Positions 11,487 to 20,060 are shown, counted from the stretch's first letter. The stretch: DNA of 64,000 nt from Saccharothrix espanaensis DSM 44229 (GCF_000328705.1 NC_019673.1:5394001-5458000); one strand, 5' to 3'. The notes: a model not told the origin generated them from the letters alone. Made by a program: numbers and translations.

Positions 11487-11957
11487 CTACCCCGCGTGCG
11501 CGCTCGCGGTGTCGGCCGCGGTGTCTGCCGCGGGATCGACGGCGGGATCGACGGCGGGATCGGCCGGGGTGCCGGTCGGCACCGGCCGGTCGATGGCCAG
11601 CCGCCACTCGCCGTCGGCGTTGCGCACCAGCACGTCGGTGCACACCCCGTGCACGCTGACCATCTCGCCGCTCTCGCCCGGGATGTCCAGGTGGTAGTCC
11701 ACGAACAGCAGCGAGGTGTCCCCGGTGGTGAATGCCCCGACGACCTTGGAGTCGATCTTCGGGCCGCCCGCCAGGAAATCCTTGAAGAACCTGGTGCGGG
11801 CCTCGCCGGTCAGCGGGCCGCCGGAGATATTGGAGATGCCGTCGGGGGTGTACATCGAATCGTAGAGCGAGCCGTCGCCGTGGTTGAAAAGCCGGACGAA
11901 CAGATCATTCTGCTCGTGCGGGTCGTCCGGGATATCAAATCCGATGCCGGAATTCAT
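11487..11957 (-). CDS. SnoaL-like (nuclear transport factor 2 fold) protein
   Basis: A 156-residue NTF2-fold protein of the SnoaL/DUF4440 type, a fold used for cyclases, isomerases and epoxide-opening enzymes in polyketide clusters. The core runs from LFVRLFNHGDGSLYDSMYT to DVLVRNADGEWRLAIDRP. It is a paralogue of the protein at 25759-26136: both share PL(T/S)GxAR, an alternating DxxLLxVD strand and the W-x-hydrophobic-A-hydrophobic-D ending. The start at ATG 11957 follows GAAGGTG; an upstream in-frame ATG (12059) would add a hydrophobic leader but has no good ribosome site. The C-terminal tail is Asp-Pro-Ala repeats from a 12-base DNA repeat. The substrate is unknown. Confidence 0.75.
   Translation of the reverse strand: MNSGIGFDIPDDPHEQNDLFVRLFNHGDGSLYDSMYTPDGISNISGGPLTGEARTRFFKDFLAGGPKIDSKVVGAFTTGDTSLLFVDYHLDIPGESGEMVSVHGVCTDVLVRNADGEWRLAIDRPVPTGTPADPAVDPAVDPAADTAADTASAHAG
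11531..11566. repeat. Short tandem repeat (12-base unit)
   Basis: The unit GGGATCGACGGC is repeated nearly three times. It encodes the Asp-Pro-Ala-Val tail of the SnoaL-like protein on the minus strand. It is a probable slippage site with no obvious function. Confidence 0.6.
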
Positions 11958-12052
11958 GGGTGCCGTCACCTTCGCTGGACCGGGCCCGCCCGTGCCGGAC
12001 AGGCCGAGGGAAAGGGCGACCACCAGCGTAATTACGGACCGCCCACACCCCG

Positions 12053-12090
12053 GTAACACGCGCCGTGACCGGCCGACCTCCGCCAGTTAC
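12053..12090. promoter_or_regulatory. Inverted GTAAC/GTTAC element in the SnoaL-SARP intergenic region
   Basis: CCGGTAACACG at 12050-12060 faces GTTACCG at 12086-12092, with the GTAA and TTAC cores spanning 12053-12090 (38 bases). The same 38-base spacing occurs in the monooxygenase-P450 intergenic region. It is a candidate operator for a cluster regulator. The rest of 11958-12426 holds no gene; the part nearest the SARP gene is noticeably AT-richer. Confidence 0.4.
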
Positions 12091-12165
12091 CGCCCGGTGA
12101 GCCCGGCGGGCCACCGTGGGACGGTGCCCCCGGGCGCGGAACCTCCGACCAATACGGCTTTCCCC

Positions 12166-12192
12166 TTGACTGCCGACCAGGGGCGCTAACGT
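12166..12192 (+). promoter_or_regulatory. Candidate promoter of the SARP gene
   Basis: TTGACT (12166-12171) and TAACGT (12187-12192) resemble sigma70-type -35 and -10 boxes. The 15-base spacer is shorter than the usual 17, so an activator may be needed. They lie about 235 bases upstream of the ATG, within an AT-richer stretch. Confidence 0.3.
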
Positions 12193-12426
12193 TTTGGTAA
12201 GCGCACCAACCGAGACATCACCTTGCCAACGATGCCAAGTGATGTATCATGATTTAGCGAATATTCTGCCATTCGGGGGACACGTGGTGCGGAGTCGCCA
12301 GCACAATGGAGTGTACGGCCCGTCGCATGGTTTTGAGGTCTCCTCACGACCCAGTCGATGGCCGGGTCCGCCGGTCGCGGACGGAATCCGGTCTGCCAAC
12401 CACTTCAGCTAGGGGGAGCAGGGCTC

Positions 12427-14979
12427 ATGGGGGACATCATCCGATTCCGGTTGCTGGGGCCGCTGGAGGTGCAGGGCAAACGTCAGCGCGAGGGCCTGGG
12501 GGGCACCAAGCAGAAAGCGACCCTGGCGTACCTGTTGCTGCACGCCAACCGCGTCGTGTCGATCAGCCAGCTGCTCAACGCGCTGTGGCCGGCCGACAGC
12601 GCGCCGCTGTCGGCCCGCAAGATCCTGCAGAACTCGGTGTCGAGCCTGCGCCGGGGCCCGGTGCCGGGCGACCGCGCGGACGGGACGCCCACCCTGGTCA
12701 CCCAGGCGCCCGGCTACAAGCTGTGCGTCGACCGCGAGGACATCGACCTGCACGTGTTCCACGACCGGGTCGCCGAGGGTCGACGCAGGCTCGCCGACAA
12801 CGAGCCCGAGCCCGCCGCGCGGGTGCTGCGCGAGGCGCTGGCGCTGTGGCGCGGCCCGGTGCTGGCCGACCTCGCCGAGGCCGGCATCAGCTGGCTGGAG
12901 CTGGCCGTGCTGCAGAACGCGCGCTGGGACGCCACCGAAGACCACTTCGAGGCGGAACTGGCCTGCGGGCGGCACCTGGCCGTGCTCGGCGACCTGGAGG
13001 CGATGGTCGAGACGAACCCGGTCCGCGAGCGCGCCGCCGGGCAGTTGATGCTCGCCCTGTACCGCAGCGGCCGGCAGGCCGACGCGCTCAACACCTACAG
13101 CCGGGTGCGGGTGGCGCTGGTCGAGGAGCTGGGTCTGGAGCCCGGCCGCGAGCTGCGCGCCCTCCAGCAGTCGATCCTGGCGCACGACCCGCTGCTGCTC
13201 GCCCCGCGCGGCTCGGCGCGGGTGCCGCTGCGCGGGCACACCGGCACGCCGGTCGACCTGGCCGCCGCGCGCACGCCGGACCAGGCCCGGTTCGCCGGCG
13301 GCGACACCGTCCCGCTGCTGGACGCGCCGCAGCCGTCGCAGCTCTCGCCGTGGTTACCGACCGGCCCCGCGCCGCACACCGTGCCCGACCCGTGGCCCGC
13401 GCCGCCGCACCGGCACCCGGTGCCGGGCAACGGGCAGCCGGGCAACGGGCAGCCGGTTCCCGAGCCCGCCGCGCCCCGTCCCGCCGACGAGGTGCCGCCC
13501 GCCCGGGAGGAGCGCAAGACGGTCAGCGTGCTGCTGGTGCGCACGGTGATCGACGACGGGCAGGACGGCGCGAACACCCCCGGCGTCGACCGGATGCTGG
13601 CCGAGATCGCCCAGCTGGTGCGGGCCAACGCCGAGCACTTCGCCGGGATCGTCAGCGCCACCATCGGCTCGGTGTCGCTGACCGTGTTCGAGCCCGGCAG
13701 CTCGGGCTGGGTGGACGCGGCGAAGCGGGCGGTGCTGGCCGCCCTGGCCATCGGCGAGGACCTGCGGCCGGACGCGGACGCGCGGGAGCGGCCCCCGGTG
13801 TCGTTCCACGCGGCCGTGGTCACCGGCGAGGTGCTGGTGCGCCACCCCGCCGGCGGGCGCGGGCCGATCACGCTGACCGGCACGCTGCTCGACCGCTGCC
13901 ACACGCTGCTGCTGCGCACCGGGGTGAGCGAGATCAGGGTGTGCGAGGCGACCCGCGAGGCCACCGAGCCGCTCGCGGTCTACCAGCCGGGCGACGTCCA
14001 CGACCACCGGTTGCAGGGCATCCGCAAGGACTTCGTGGGCGCCACGCCGGGCCTGGCCGCGGAGCGCGAGTTCGAGATCGGCCTGCTGCTGGGCATGCTG
14101 GAGCGCACCCGGCTGCGGTCGGCGGCGCACCTGGTGACGCTGCTCGGCGACCGGGGCACCGGCAAGACCCGGCTGCTCGACGAGTTCGAGGAGCGCGCCC
14201 ACGGCCAGGCGCACATCGCCCGGTTCCAGGTGTCCAGACGGCCCACCGGCGCGACCGGCGTGGACATCGACGCCATACACGACCTTCAGCGCGAGCTGAT
14301 CCACACCATCTGCGCCATCGCACCGGGCGACGAGCCGACCGCCGCGATGGCCAAGGCCTCAGCGGTGATCAACCGGCTGATCGACGACCCGGTGCGGGTG
14401 CAGGCGCTGCTCACCTGCATCGCCCCGTACCTCGACCCGGAGCTGGCGTTCGTGATGAACGACCCGGTGGCCGAGCTGCGGGCGTGGCAGCGGTTCCTGG
14501 CGATGACCGAGTTCAGCCGGCCGTTCGTGCTGATCGTGGACGACCTGCACCGGGCCGACGAGAGCCTGCTGGACTTCGTCGGCGAGCTGGCCGACGCGGC
14601 GTGCGGGCCGCTGCTGGTGGTCGCGTCGGCGCGCTCGGAGCTGCTCGGCCGGCGGCCGACCTGGGGCGGCGGCAAGCGGCACGTCACCACCATCACGCTG
14701 GAGGCGCTGGGCGACGCGGCGGTGGACGAGCTGGTCGGCCACCTGGTGTCCTCCGCGCAGCCGGGCCGGACGCGCGAGCCGGCCCGGTTCTCCCCCGCCC
14801 GCGCCGACGACGAGTCGGGCCCCCGGCAGCCGGGGTGGCGGCGCTACTTCCGCAGCCTGCTCGACATCGGGACCCCGCAGCGGGCGCCCCGGCCCCGCAG
14901 CGCGGAACTGGAGGCCGTGGCCCGGCTGCGGTCGTGCGGCTCGGCCACGACCGCCGAGGTCAGCCCGGTCCGCGCTTGA
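12427..14979 (+). CDS. SARP-family transcriptional regulator with cyclase-like and ATPase domains
   Basis: An 850-residue pathway regulator. The N-terminus (about 1-95) is an OmpR-type winged helix (FRLLGPLEVQ, with NALWP later). A BTAD helical domain follows (about 100-250), together the SARP DNA-binding unit. After a Pro-rich linker, residues about 362-560 (ERKTVSVLLVR, FHAAVVTGEVLV, LTGTLLDRCHTLL) match the class III cyclase domain found in many large actinobacterial regulators, but the first metal Asp is replaced (VLLVRTV), so it is probably a sensor. A P-loop (GDRGTGKT, about 575) and Walker B (LIVDDLH, about 701) form an AAA/STAND-like ATPase. ATG 12427 follows AGGGGGAG; the longer reading from 12358 lacks a site. 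The 3' end overlaps the convergent HxlR gene by about 20 bases. Likely activator of this cluster. Confidence 0.9.
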   Translation: MGDIIRFRLLGPLEVQGKRQREGLGGTKQKATLAYLLLHANRVVSISQLLNALWPADSAPLSARKILQNSVSSLRRGPVPGDRADGTPTLVTQAPGYKLCVDREDIDLHVFHDRVAEGRRRLADNEPEPAARVLREALALWRGPVLADLAEAGISWLELAVLQNARWDATEDHFEAELACGRHLAVLGDLEAMVETNPVRERAAGQLMLALYRSGRQADALNTYSRVRVALVEELGLEPGRELRALQQSILAHDPLLLAPRGSARVPLRGHTGTPVDLAAARTPDQARFAGGDTVPLLDAPQPSQLSPWLPTGPAPHTVPDPWPAPPHRHPVPGNGQPGNGQPVPEPAAPRPADEVPPAREERKTVSVLLVRTVIDDGQDGANTPGVDRMLAEIAQLVRANAEHFAGIVSATIGSVSLTVFEPGSSGWVDAAKRAVLAALAIGEDLRPDADARERPPVSFHAAVVTGEVLVRHPAGGRGPITLTGTLLDRCHTLLLRTGVSEIRVCEATREATEPLAVYQPGDVHDHRLQGIRKDFVGATPGLAAEREFEIGLLLGMLERTRLRSAAHLVTLLGDRGTGKTRLLDEFEERAHGQAHIARFQVSRRPTGATGVDIDAIHDLQRELIHTICAIAPGDEPTAAMAKASAVINRLIDDPVRVQALLTCIAPYLDPELAFVMNDPVAELRAWQRFLAMTEFSRPFVLIVDDLHRADESLLDFVGELADAACGPLLVVASARSELLGRRPTWGGGKRHVTTITLEALGDAAVDELVGHLVSSAQPGRTREPARFSPARADDESGPRQPGWRRYFRSLLDIGTPQRAPRPRSAELEAVARLRSCGSATTAEVSPVRA

Positions 14980-15337
14980 CCGCCGCCGCGAGCACCTGCT
15001 CCCCGTCCCGGGCGGCGGGGACCAGGTGCTCGCGGCCCCACGCGCCCAGCGGGCGCAGCGCCTCGAACAGCTCCCGGCCCATCGCCGTCAGCGAGTACTC
15101 CACCCGGGGCGGCGACACCTCGTCGTCCAGCTCGCGGCGCACCACCCGGTCGGCCTCCAGCTGGCGCAGCTGCTCCACCAGCACCTTGTCACTGACCCCC
15201 GGCACGCTCCGGCGCAGCTCGCCGAACCGGCGGTCGCCGTCGTGCAGCTCCCACAGGATGAGCACCTTCCACTTCCCGCTGATCACCTCCATGGCAGCGT
15301 CGAGCCCGCAGTGCCTCGGTCGTGTCCGGACCGTCAT
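14960..15337 (-). CDS. HxlR-family winged-helix regulator
   Basis: A 125-residue single-domain DNA-binding protein. HxlR features are an N-terminal Cys (PRHCGLDAAMEVISGKWKVL), then WELHDGDRRFGELRR, VSDKVLVEQLRQLEADRVV and the wing SPPRVEYSLTAMG. The conserved Cys at residue 10 is often a redox or electrophile sensor in this family. ATG 15337 is used, with GTG 15343 an alternative. It is transcribed toward the SARP gene and overlaps its 3' end. It probably controls neighbouring tailoring genes. Confidence 0.88.
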   Translation of the reverse strand: MTVRTRPRHCGLDAAMEVISGKWKVLILWELHDGDRRFGELRRSVPGVSDKVLVEQLRQLEADRVVRRELDDEVSPPRVEYSLTAMGRELFEALRPLGAWGREHLVPAARDGEQVLAAAVKRGPG

Positions 15338-15483
15338 AGCCACCCGTCCCCCAGTCGCCGTGCCGCCGTCCACGAGCCGGCGCGGAGGTCCCCCGGTGAC
15401 CGACCCGACAGCGGGCGCACCGTGACGGTGCGCCGCTGACAGGTTACGACACGCGACCGGTCCACGGGTGTGGGCTGGTGGGG

Positions 15484-17058
15484 TCAGCCGGCGGTGAAGG
15501 CGTGCTCGTCCTGGGCCCGCAGAACGGCGGCCAGGGCGCGCAGCGCGACGTCCAACCGGGCGATCTCGGTCGCCGTGAGCAGCACGGACGGCTCGAAGCG
15601 CAGCGTGGTCGTGGCGCTGGCCGTCGGGAACGTCCGGATCCGGTGCACCCGGAACAGGTAGCCCGCCACCGCGTAGCCGAAGGTGTCGGTCAGCGCGGCC
15701 TGGGCGATGGACGGCGCGGCGGAGCCGGTCTGGTCGTGGAACTCCAGCCCGAGCATCAGGCCCTTGCCCCGGACGTCCTTGACCACGTCTGGGAAGTCCT
15801 CGCGCAGCGAGGTGAACAGGGCGATCAGCTCGTCGCCGAGTTCCGCCGCCCGCCGGTAGACCGCGCCGCCGTCGGCTTCGAGCAGCTCCACGGTCCGCAG
15901 CGCGAGCGCGCTGGAGAACGCGTCCTTGGCGAACGTGGAGCTGTGCAGGAGCTCGAACTCGGGCCGGTAGCGCCCGCCGCGCACCAGCGTGACGGCGGAT
16001 TTCGCGACGCCGCCGCCCAGGCTCTTGGCCAGCGTCACGTAGTCGGGCACCAGGCCGATCAGCGACCCGGCGAAGAACGCCCCGGTGCGGCCCATGCCGC
16101 TCTGGATCTCGTCCACGACGATCGGGCAGTCCACGGCGTCGCACGCGGCCCTGATCCGCTCCGCCGCCGCCCGGTCGACCACCCGGATGCCGCCCTCGCC
16201 CTGGATCACCTCCAGCACGAACGCGCTGAACACCGGGAACTCGCGCTGCACGACGGCCACCGCGCCGCCCTCGACCACCACGTCCGGCACGGTGGCGCGT
16301 TCGGCGGCGATCACCTCGTCCAGCACGTCCAGCCGGTCCAGCGGCACGAACCGCGCCTGCGGGGCCATGGTGGCGAACGGCGTGCGGAACGCCGGGTTGT
16401 GGGTGATCTGGATGCTGCCCACCAGCTTGCCGTGAAAGCCCCGTTCGAGCGCGAGGAACAGCGACGGGCGCGCCGCCGACGCCGCGAGCCGGCCGCCGAC
16501 CTCCGCCGCGACGGCGTCGAACCCGCTGCCGGCCGGCAGGCCGAGCGCGGCCACGGTCGTCTCGGGCAGCACCGCCGTGCCCGACGCCACCGCGGCACCG
16601 GCGGCCTCCAGGTGCCCGGTGATCTCCTCGGCGAGCGCCTTGACCTTGAGCACCCGGTCGAACTCGGCGTGCTTGAGCGCCACCTCGACCGACTCCGCGC
16701 CGCTGTTGGCGAACACCGCGAAGTACGGCTCGGTGACGCCGAACTCCCGGTGCAGCACCGAGTTCAGCGCGGCGGCGACCCGGCTCGCGGCGGGCTGGCG
16801 GGCCGCCTGCGCGAGCACCGGCGTGCCCGCGTCGAAGAAGTCCCTGGCCGCGTCGACGATCGCGGGGTGGTTGTGGCCCAGGATCAACGACCCGTAGCCG
16901 CCGGCGTAGTCCAGCACCGGGACCTCGGTGCCGTCCGGGCCGACGAAGTAGAGGGTGTTGCCCTCGCCGCGGACGAACTCGACGTCGACGCCGAGCGCGG
17001 TGAGCCACTGGAGCATCAGGGGTTCGGCGAGTTCGTACTCGGCCGTTGCGGTGGACAT
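15484..17058 (-). CDS. Class III PLP-dependent aminotransferase
   Basis: A 524-residue omega-aminotransferase. Recognisable blocks are DYAGGYGSLILGHNHP, FANSGAESVEVALKHA, RGFHGKLVGS, EVIQGEGGIRV, VVDEIQSGMGRTG and the PLP-lysine motif TLAKSLGGG (Lys345). It is about 80 residues longer than ordinary members because of an insertion after KHAEFDRVLKVKALAEE (roughly residues 130-185). This is a feature I associate with polyketide-cluster aminotransferases, but I could not align it. Such enzymes aminate a terminal aldehyde released from a PKS, after which the amine cyclises to an imine. That fits the imine reductase at 4738. The ribosome site before ATG 17058 is weak. Confidence 0.88.
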   Translation of the reverse strand: MSTATAEYELAEPLMLQWLTALGVDVEFVRGEGNTLYFVGPDGTEVPVLDYAGGYGSLILGHNHPAIVDAARDFFDAGTPVLAQAARQPAASRVAAALNSVLHREFGVTEPYFAVFANSGAESVEVALKHAEFDRVLKVKALAEEITGHLEAAGAAVASGTAVLPETTVAALGLPAGSGFDAVAAEVGGRLAASAARPSLFLALERGFHGKLVGSIQITHNPAFRTPFATMAPQARFVPLDRLDVLDEVIAAERATVPDVVVEGGAVAVVQREFPVFSAFVLEVIQGEGGIRVVDRAAAERIRAACDAVDCPIVVDEIQSGMGRTGAFFAGSLIGLVPDYVTLAKSLGGGVAKSAVTLVRGGRYRPEFELLHSSTFAKDAFSSALALRTVELLEADGGAVYRRAAELGDELIALFTSLREDFPDVVKDVRGKGLMLGLEFHDQTGSAAPSIAQAALTDTFGYAVAGYLFRVHRIRTFPTASATTTLRFEPSVLLTATEIARLDVALRALAAVLRAQDEHAFTAG

Positions 17059-17077
17059 GCGACGACGGTATGACGGC

Positions 17078-17125
17078 CCGGTCACACAGCGGTAAGGCCG
17101 CGGCCGGTGTACCGGGCGTGACCGG
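17078..17125. promoter_or_regulatory. Inverted CCGGTCAC/GTGACCGG element with internal GTAA
   Basis: CCGGTCAC (17078-17085) and its exact inverse GTGACCGG (17118-17125) flank a CGGTAAGG string. They sit in the 109-base gap between the divergent aminotransferase and flavin reductase genes, so they could regulate both. They belong to the family of similar elements seen at several intergenic regions of the cluster. Confidence 0.4.
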
Positions 17126-17167
17126 CCGATGGGTGGCGGCGGCACGCCCTGCGGAAGAGTCACGGCC

Positions 17168-17680
17168 ATGTCGACCACCGGAGGAGCCCGCGCGGCGATC
17201 GCCCCGGATTCGCTGCGCCACACCATGGCCCGGCTAGTCACGGGCGTAGTCGTGATCACCGTCGGCGGCCGCCACGCGCACGGCATGACGGCCAACGCGT
17301 TCACCTCGCTGTCCCTCGACCCGCCGCTGGTGCTGTGCTGCGTCGCGCACAGCGCGCGCACCCACGCGGCGCTCACCGCCGAACGCCGGTTCGCGGTGTC
17401 GGTGCTCACCGCCGACCAGGAGCCGGTGGCGCGCTACTTCGCCGACAAGTCCCGACCCAGCGGCGAGGCCCAGTTCCGGGGCGTGGACTGGGAAGCGGGC
17501 GCGCACACCGGCGCGCCGGTCGTGGCGAACGCCGCGGCGTGGCTGGAGTGCGCGCTCGTCGACGCGCACGACGCCGGCGACCACACGATCTTCATCGGCG
17601 AGGTGCTGGCCACCGGCCACGGCCCCGACGACAGCGCGTTGTTGTTCCACCACGGCCGTTTCCGCCACCTGCCCGGGTGA
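17168..17680 (+). CDS. Flavin reductase (HpaC-like, two-component monooxygenase partner)
   Basis: A 170-residue NAD(P)H:flavin oxidoreductase of the FMN-binding split-barrel family. Blocks LRHTMARLVTGVVVIT, GMTANAFTSLSLDPPLVL and FAVSVLTADQ are typical. Such proteins deliver reduced FMN/FAD to a separate oxygenase. Two candidates lie nearby (18754-19944 and 24578-25762). Start ATG 17168 follows GGAAGAG. It is divergent from the aminotransferase. Confidence 0.9.
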   Translation: MSTTGGARAAIAPDSLRHTMARLVTGVVVITVGGRHAHGMTANAFTSLSLDPPLVLCCVAHSARTHAALTAERRFAVSVLTADQEPVARYFADKSRPSGEAQFRGVDWEAGAHTGAPVVANAAAWLECALVDAHDAGDHTIFIGEVLATGHGPDDSALLFHHGRFRHLPG

Positions 17681-17790
17681 AAACCCTTCTGTGCCCGGGT
17701 AGAACTGCCTTGGGGCCGTCCCGCTGATCTCTGGCTGCATAGGCCGTGCGGCTGGCATGATGACGGCCGTGACCGCAAACCGATGGGCCG

Positions 17791-18261
17791 ATGCCGCGTA
17801 GACGGCCTGGTGCCCTGCGCGCCCAGCACCATGGTCCTCGCATCTGGGAGGACCCACCGCCGCGTCGGATCCACGACCTCTCCGCCCTCACCAGCCTGGC
17901 GATACATCGAGTGGAACGCCTCTCGGGCGACTACTACGTCTTTCCCGGCGCCACAGTCCGCGCGCTGCGGCGTTATAAAGGGTTCTTGCAACCGCCGGGG
18001 CGGCGTCCCTTGTATCCCCAGGACGCCCACTGCTCGTGCCGCGGCTGTTCCCTCGACGATGTGAGGCATGCCCGTGACGTGCTGGAGGAAGTCCTGCAAC
18101 AACTGCCCTCCCGGTCCCGCGCCGAGCTGAAGCGCCAAGTGGCCTCCCTGGACGCCGTGTACCTCGGGCGCACGCTGCCTGACCCTTTCGCCGATCGCCG
18201 GCAGCGGCGTGCTGACCTCTGGTGGCGTCGCCGTCTCACGGTAGGCGGGGAGACCATGTGA
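17791..18261 (+). CDS. Hypothetical protein with CxCxxC motif
   Basis: A 156-residue protein I do not recognise by function. The central part (LTSLAIHRVERLSGDYYVF, then HCSCRGCSL, then an Arg/Leu-rich amphipathic helical stretch and WWRRR) reads as real coding sequence rather than frame noise. The HCSCRGC cluster could bind zinc. The first ten residues are Arg-rich and the true start may be further in. It lies between the flavin reductase and an IS remnant, so it may be unrelated to the biosynthetic cluster. Confidence 0.5.
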   Translation: MPRRRPGALRAQHHGPRIWEDPPPRRIHDLSALTSLAIHRVERLSGDYYVFPGATVRALRRYKGFLQPPGRRPLYPQDAHCSCRGCSLDDVRHARDVLEEVLQQLPSRSRAELKRQVASLDAVYLGRTLPDPFADRRQRRADLWWRRRLTVGGETM

Positions 18262-18307
18262 GGCTCGTGGTCCGATCCGGGGCTGAGGCGATCACAGCGT
18301 GACCGGT

Positions 18308-18640
18308 GTGATCACGGCGTCGGAGCCCTCCTGGGCAGCCCCGTTCGCAGGGCTGAGCCCGCGCTGCTTCGGGAAGCTGGGGACCGTGCTGCGACGCGAG
18401 GGCGCGGATGCGGTTCGCAAAGACCGGCCCTGAAGCCTTCCGTTGGAGGACCGAGCACTGCTGGTCGCGGTGTACTGGCGCAGCACAACGAATCCCACAA
18501 GCAGGTCCGCACACGCATCGAACACGTCTTCGCCCGCACGAAAGACCTGGAAGATCCTCTGACACTGCCCTCTCAAAGGCGACCGAGTCCACCACGGCCC
18601 ATCACGCCCGAGGCAGCTCGGAGACCATCTACCGAACAGC
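18308..18640 (+). pseudogene. IS5-family transposase remnant (stop codon, internal deletion, frameshift)
   Basis: From GTG 18308 the frame reads LSPRCFGKLGTVLRREGAD, then a stop (TGA where such transposases have Trp), then SLPLEDRALLVAVYWR, a well-known IS5-type N-terminal pattern. The central DDE domain is missing: the next recognisable piece is the C-terminal HKQVRTRIEHVFARTK. This is followed after a frameshift by KTWKIL and then LKGDRVHH, matching the end of the same transposase. The element is therefore dead, with no terminal repeats identified. It marks an old insertion inside the biosynthetic cluster. Confidence 0.75.
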
Positions 18641-18753
18641 CCTTTGCCCGGGTAATCCCTTTCCGCCGGAACGAAATCCCCCGGCACCGGCTGACACCAC
18701 TGCACGCCGACAGGACCGGCGGTCGGGTTCCGCCGGTCCTGTTCGCTGTGCGG

Positions 18754-19944
18754 TCAGAGCATCTCGGTGCCGGGGTCGAGGCCCAGCAGGTGCCGGCCGT
18801 AGACCTCCATGTTGGTGGCGAACACGATCCACCCGTGCAGCGACAACCCCTCGATGTCGCGCCGGAACCGTTGCAGCGGCAGGTCGCGGCGGATCGCGGT
18901 GGCGCCGGCCGCCTCGTAGAGCTCCTCCACCGCCTGCTTGAGCAGCTGCACGGCGAACGCGCTCTGGCCCCGGACCTCCACCCGCTCGGCGAGCGTCGGC
19001 TCCTCGCCCGCGTCGGCCCGCTCCTGCTGGATCCGGTACAGCCGCTCGGCCACCGCCTCGGCCGCCGCGATCCGGCTCGCCGCCACGCCGACCTTCACCT
19101 GGACCAGCGGGTGCTCCCGCTGGTCGGTCCACGACGTGTAGCTGATCCCGCGCCCCGGCAGGCGTTCGGTGAACAGCTCGTACGCGCCGCGCGCCAGTCC
19201 GATGAAGGTCGACACCGCCTGGGAGAACAGGAACGGGTAGAGGCTGTAGGCGCGGCCCGGCGGCAGCGCGGCCAGCAGTTCCGGGTGCTCGGCCAGTTCG
19301 GCGGCCGCCTCGGCGGGGATCACGACCCGGTGCGCGGGCACGAACACGTCCTCGGCGATGGTGGTGCAGCTGCCGGTCGCGGCGAGCGCGGAGGCGTGCC
19401 AGTCGTCCACGATGGTGAACTCCGAGATCGGCACCACGGCGATCGCCTCGTCGACCCGGCCGTCGGGGTGCTCCAGGACGGTGATCATCATGTTCCAGTC
19501 GGCGTCCTGGCAGCCGGAGTTGAACCGCCAGGTGCCGTTGAGCCGGTAGCCGCCCTCGACCGGGACGAGCGTGCCGGTGGGCATGAAGCCGCCGGAGACG
19601 CGCGGCGCGGGTGTCGCGAAGATCTCCGCCTGGAGCTCTTCCGGGTACAGCGAGCAGATCCACGCGCTGGACAGCCACACCATGGCCACCCAGCTGGTCG
19701 AGCCGCAGCCCCGGGCGACCTCGGCGAGCACCTTCGCCTGGTCGGCCAGGGAGAAGTCCAGCCCGCCGTAGTGGCGCGGCGTGGCGATGCGGAACACCCC
19801 GGCCTTCTCCAGCAGGTCGAGGTTCTCCGCCGGTACCCGCCGGGCGTTCTCGGCGGCCAGGCCGTTGGCCCGCAGGCGGGGCACGGCCTCGCGCACGGCG
19901 GCCACCACCGCGTCGACGTCGGTGTCGGTTTCCACACTGACCAT
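18754..19944 (-). CDS. Flavin-dependent monooxygenase, acyl-CoA dehydrogenase fold (HsaA/DszC-like)
   Basis: A 396-residue protein with the ACAD fold and a type-2 C-terminal domain (PF08028-like). This group includes group D flavin monooxygenases that use FMNH2 from a reductase. Landmarks: PRHYGGLDFSLADQAKVLAEVA, GCGSTSWVAMVWLSS, SGGFMPTG, GTWRFNSGCQDADW and DDWHASALAATGS. True fatty acyl-CoA dehydrogenase landmarks and the catalytic Glu context are absent. ATG 19944 follows AGGGAG. It is closely related to the protein at 24578-25762. It probably hydroxylates carbon or nitrogen of the polyketide; dehydrogenation cannot be excluded. Confidence 0.8.
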   Translation of the reverse strand: MVSVETDTDVDAVVAAVREAVPRLRANGLAAENARRVPAENLDLLEKAGVFRIATPRHYGGLDFSLADQAKVLAEVARGCGSTSWVAMVWLSSAWICSLYPEELQAEIFATPAPRVSGGFMPTGTLVPVEGGYRLNGTWRFNSGCQDADWNMMITVLEHPDGRVDEAIAVVPISEFTIVDDWHASALAATGSCTTIAEDVFVPAHRVVIPAEAAAELAEHPELLAALPPGRAYSLYPFLFSQAVSTFIGLARGAYELFTERLPGRGISYTSWTDQREHPLVQVKVGVAASRIAAAEAVAERLYRIQQERADAGEEPTLAERVEVRGQSAFAVQLLKQAVEELYEAAGATAIRRDLPLQRFRRDIEGLSLHGWIVFATNMEVYGRHLLGLDPGTEML

Positions 19945-20060
19945 GGGGAACTCCCTGGAACCTAGTTCATCGGGCTCAAGTCCGGACGGGCGTCGACACC
20001 CCCGTCGACGCCCCGGGGCCCGAGCCTGTCAGCCGGCGCGGGAGGCGCGGTCACGCCCCG

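Noticed and set aside
11958..12059. N-terminal extension of the SnoaL-like protein that looks like a signal peptide
   Set aside because: The hydrophobic leader lacks a ribosome site and would export a protein whose family is cytoplasmic; ATG 11957 with GAAGGTG is better.
17681..18760. Composite transposon bounded by CCCGGGTA strings near 17695 and 18650
   Set aside because: The shared 8 bases are too short and GC-rich to be meaningful, and no terminal inverted repeats or target duplication were seen.
18754..19944. Annotation as a fatty acyl-CoA dehydrogenase
   Set aside because: The sequence follows the two-component flavin oxygenase subgroup (type-2 C-terminal domain) and a matching flavin reductase is nearby; kept only as an alternative.
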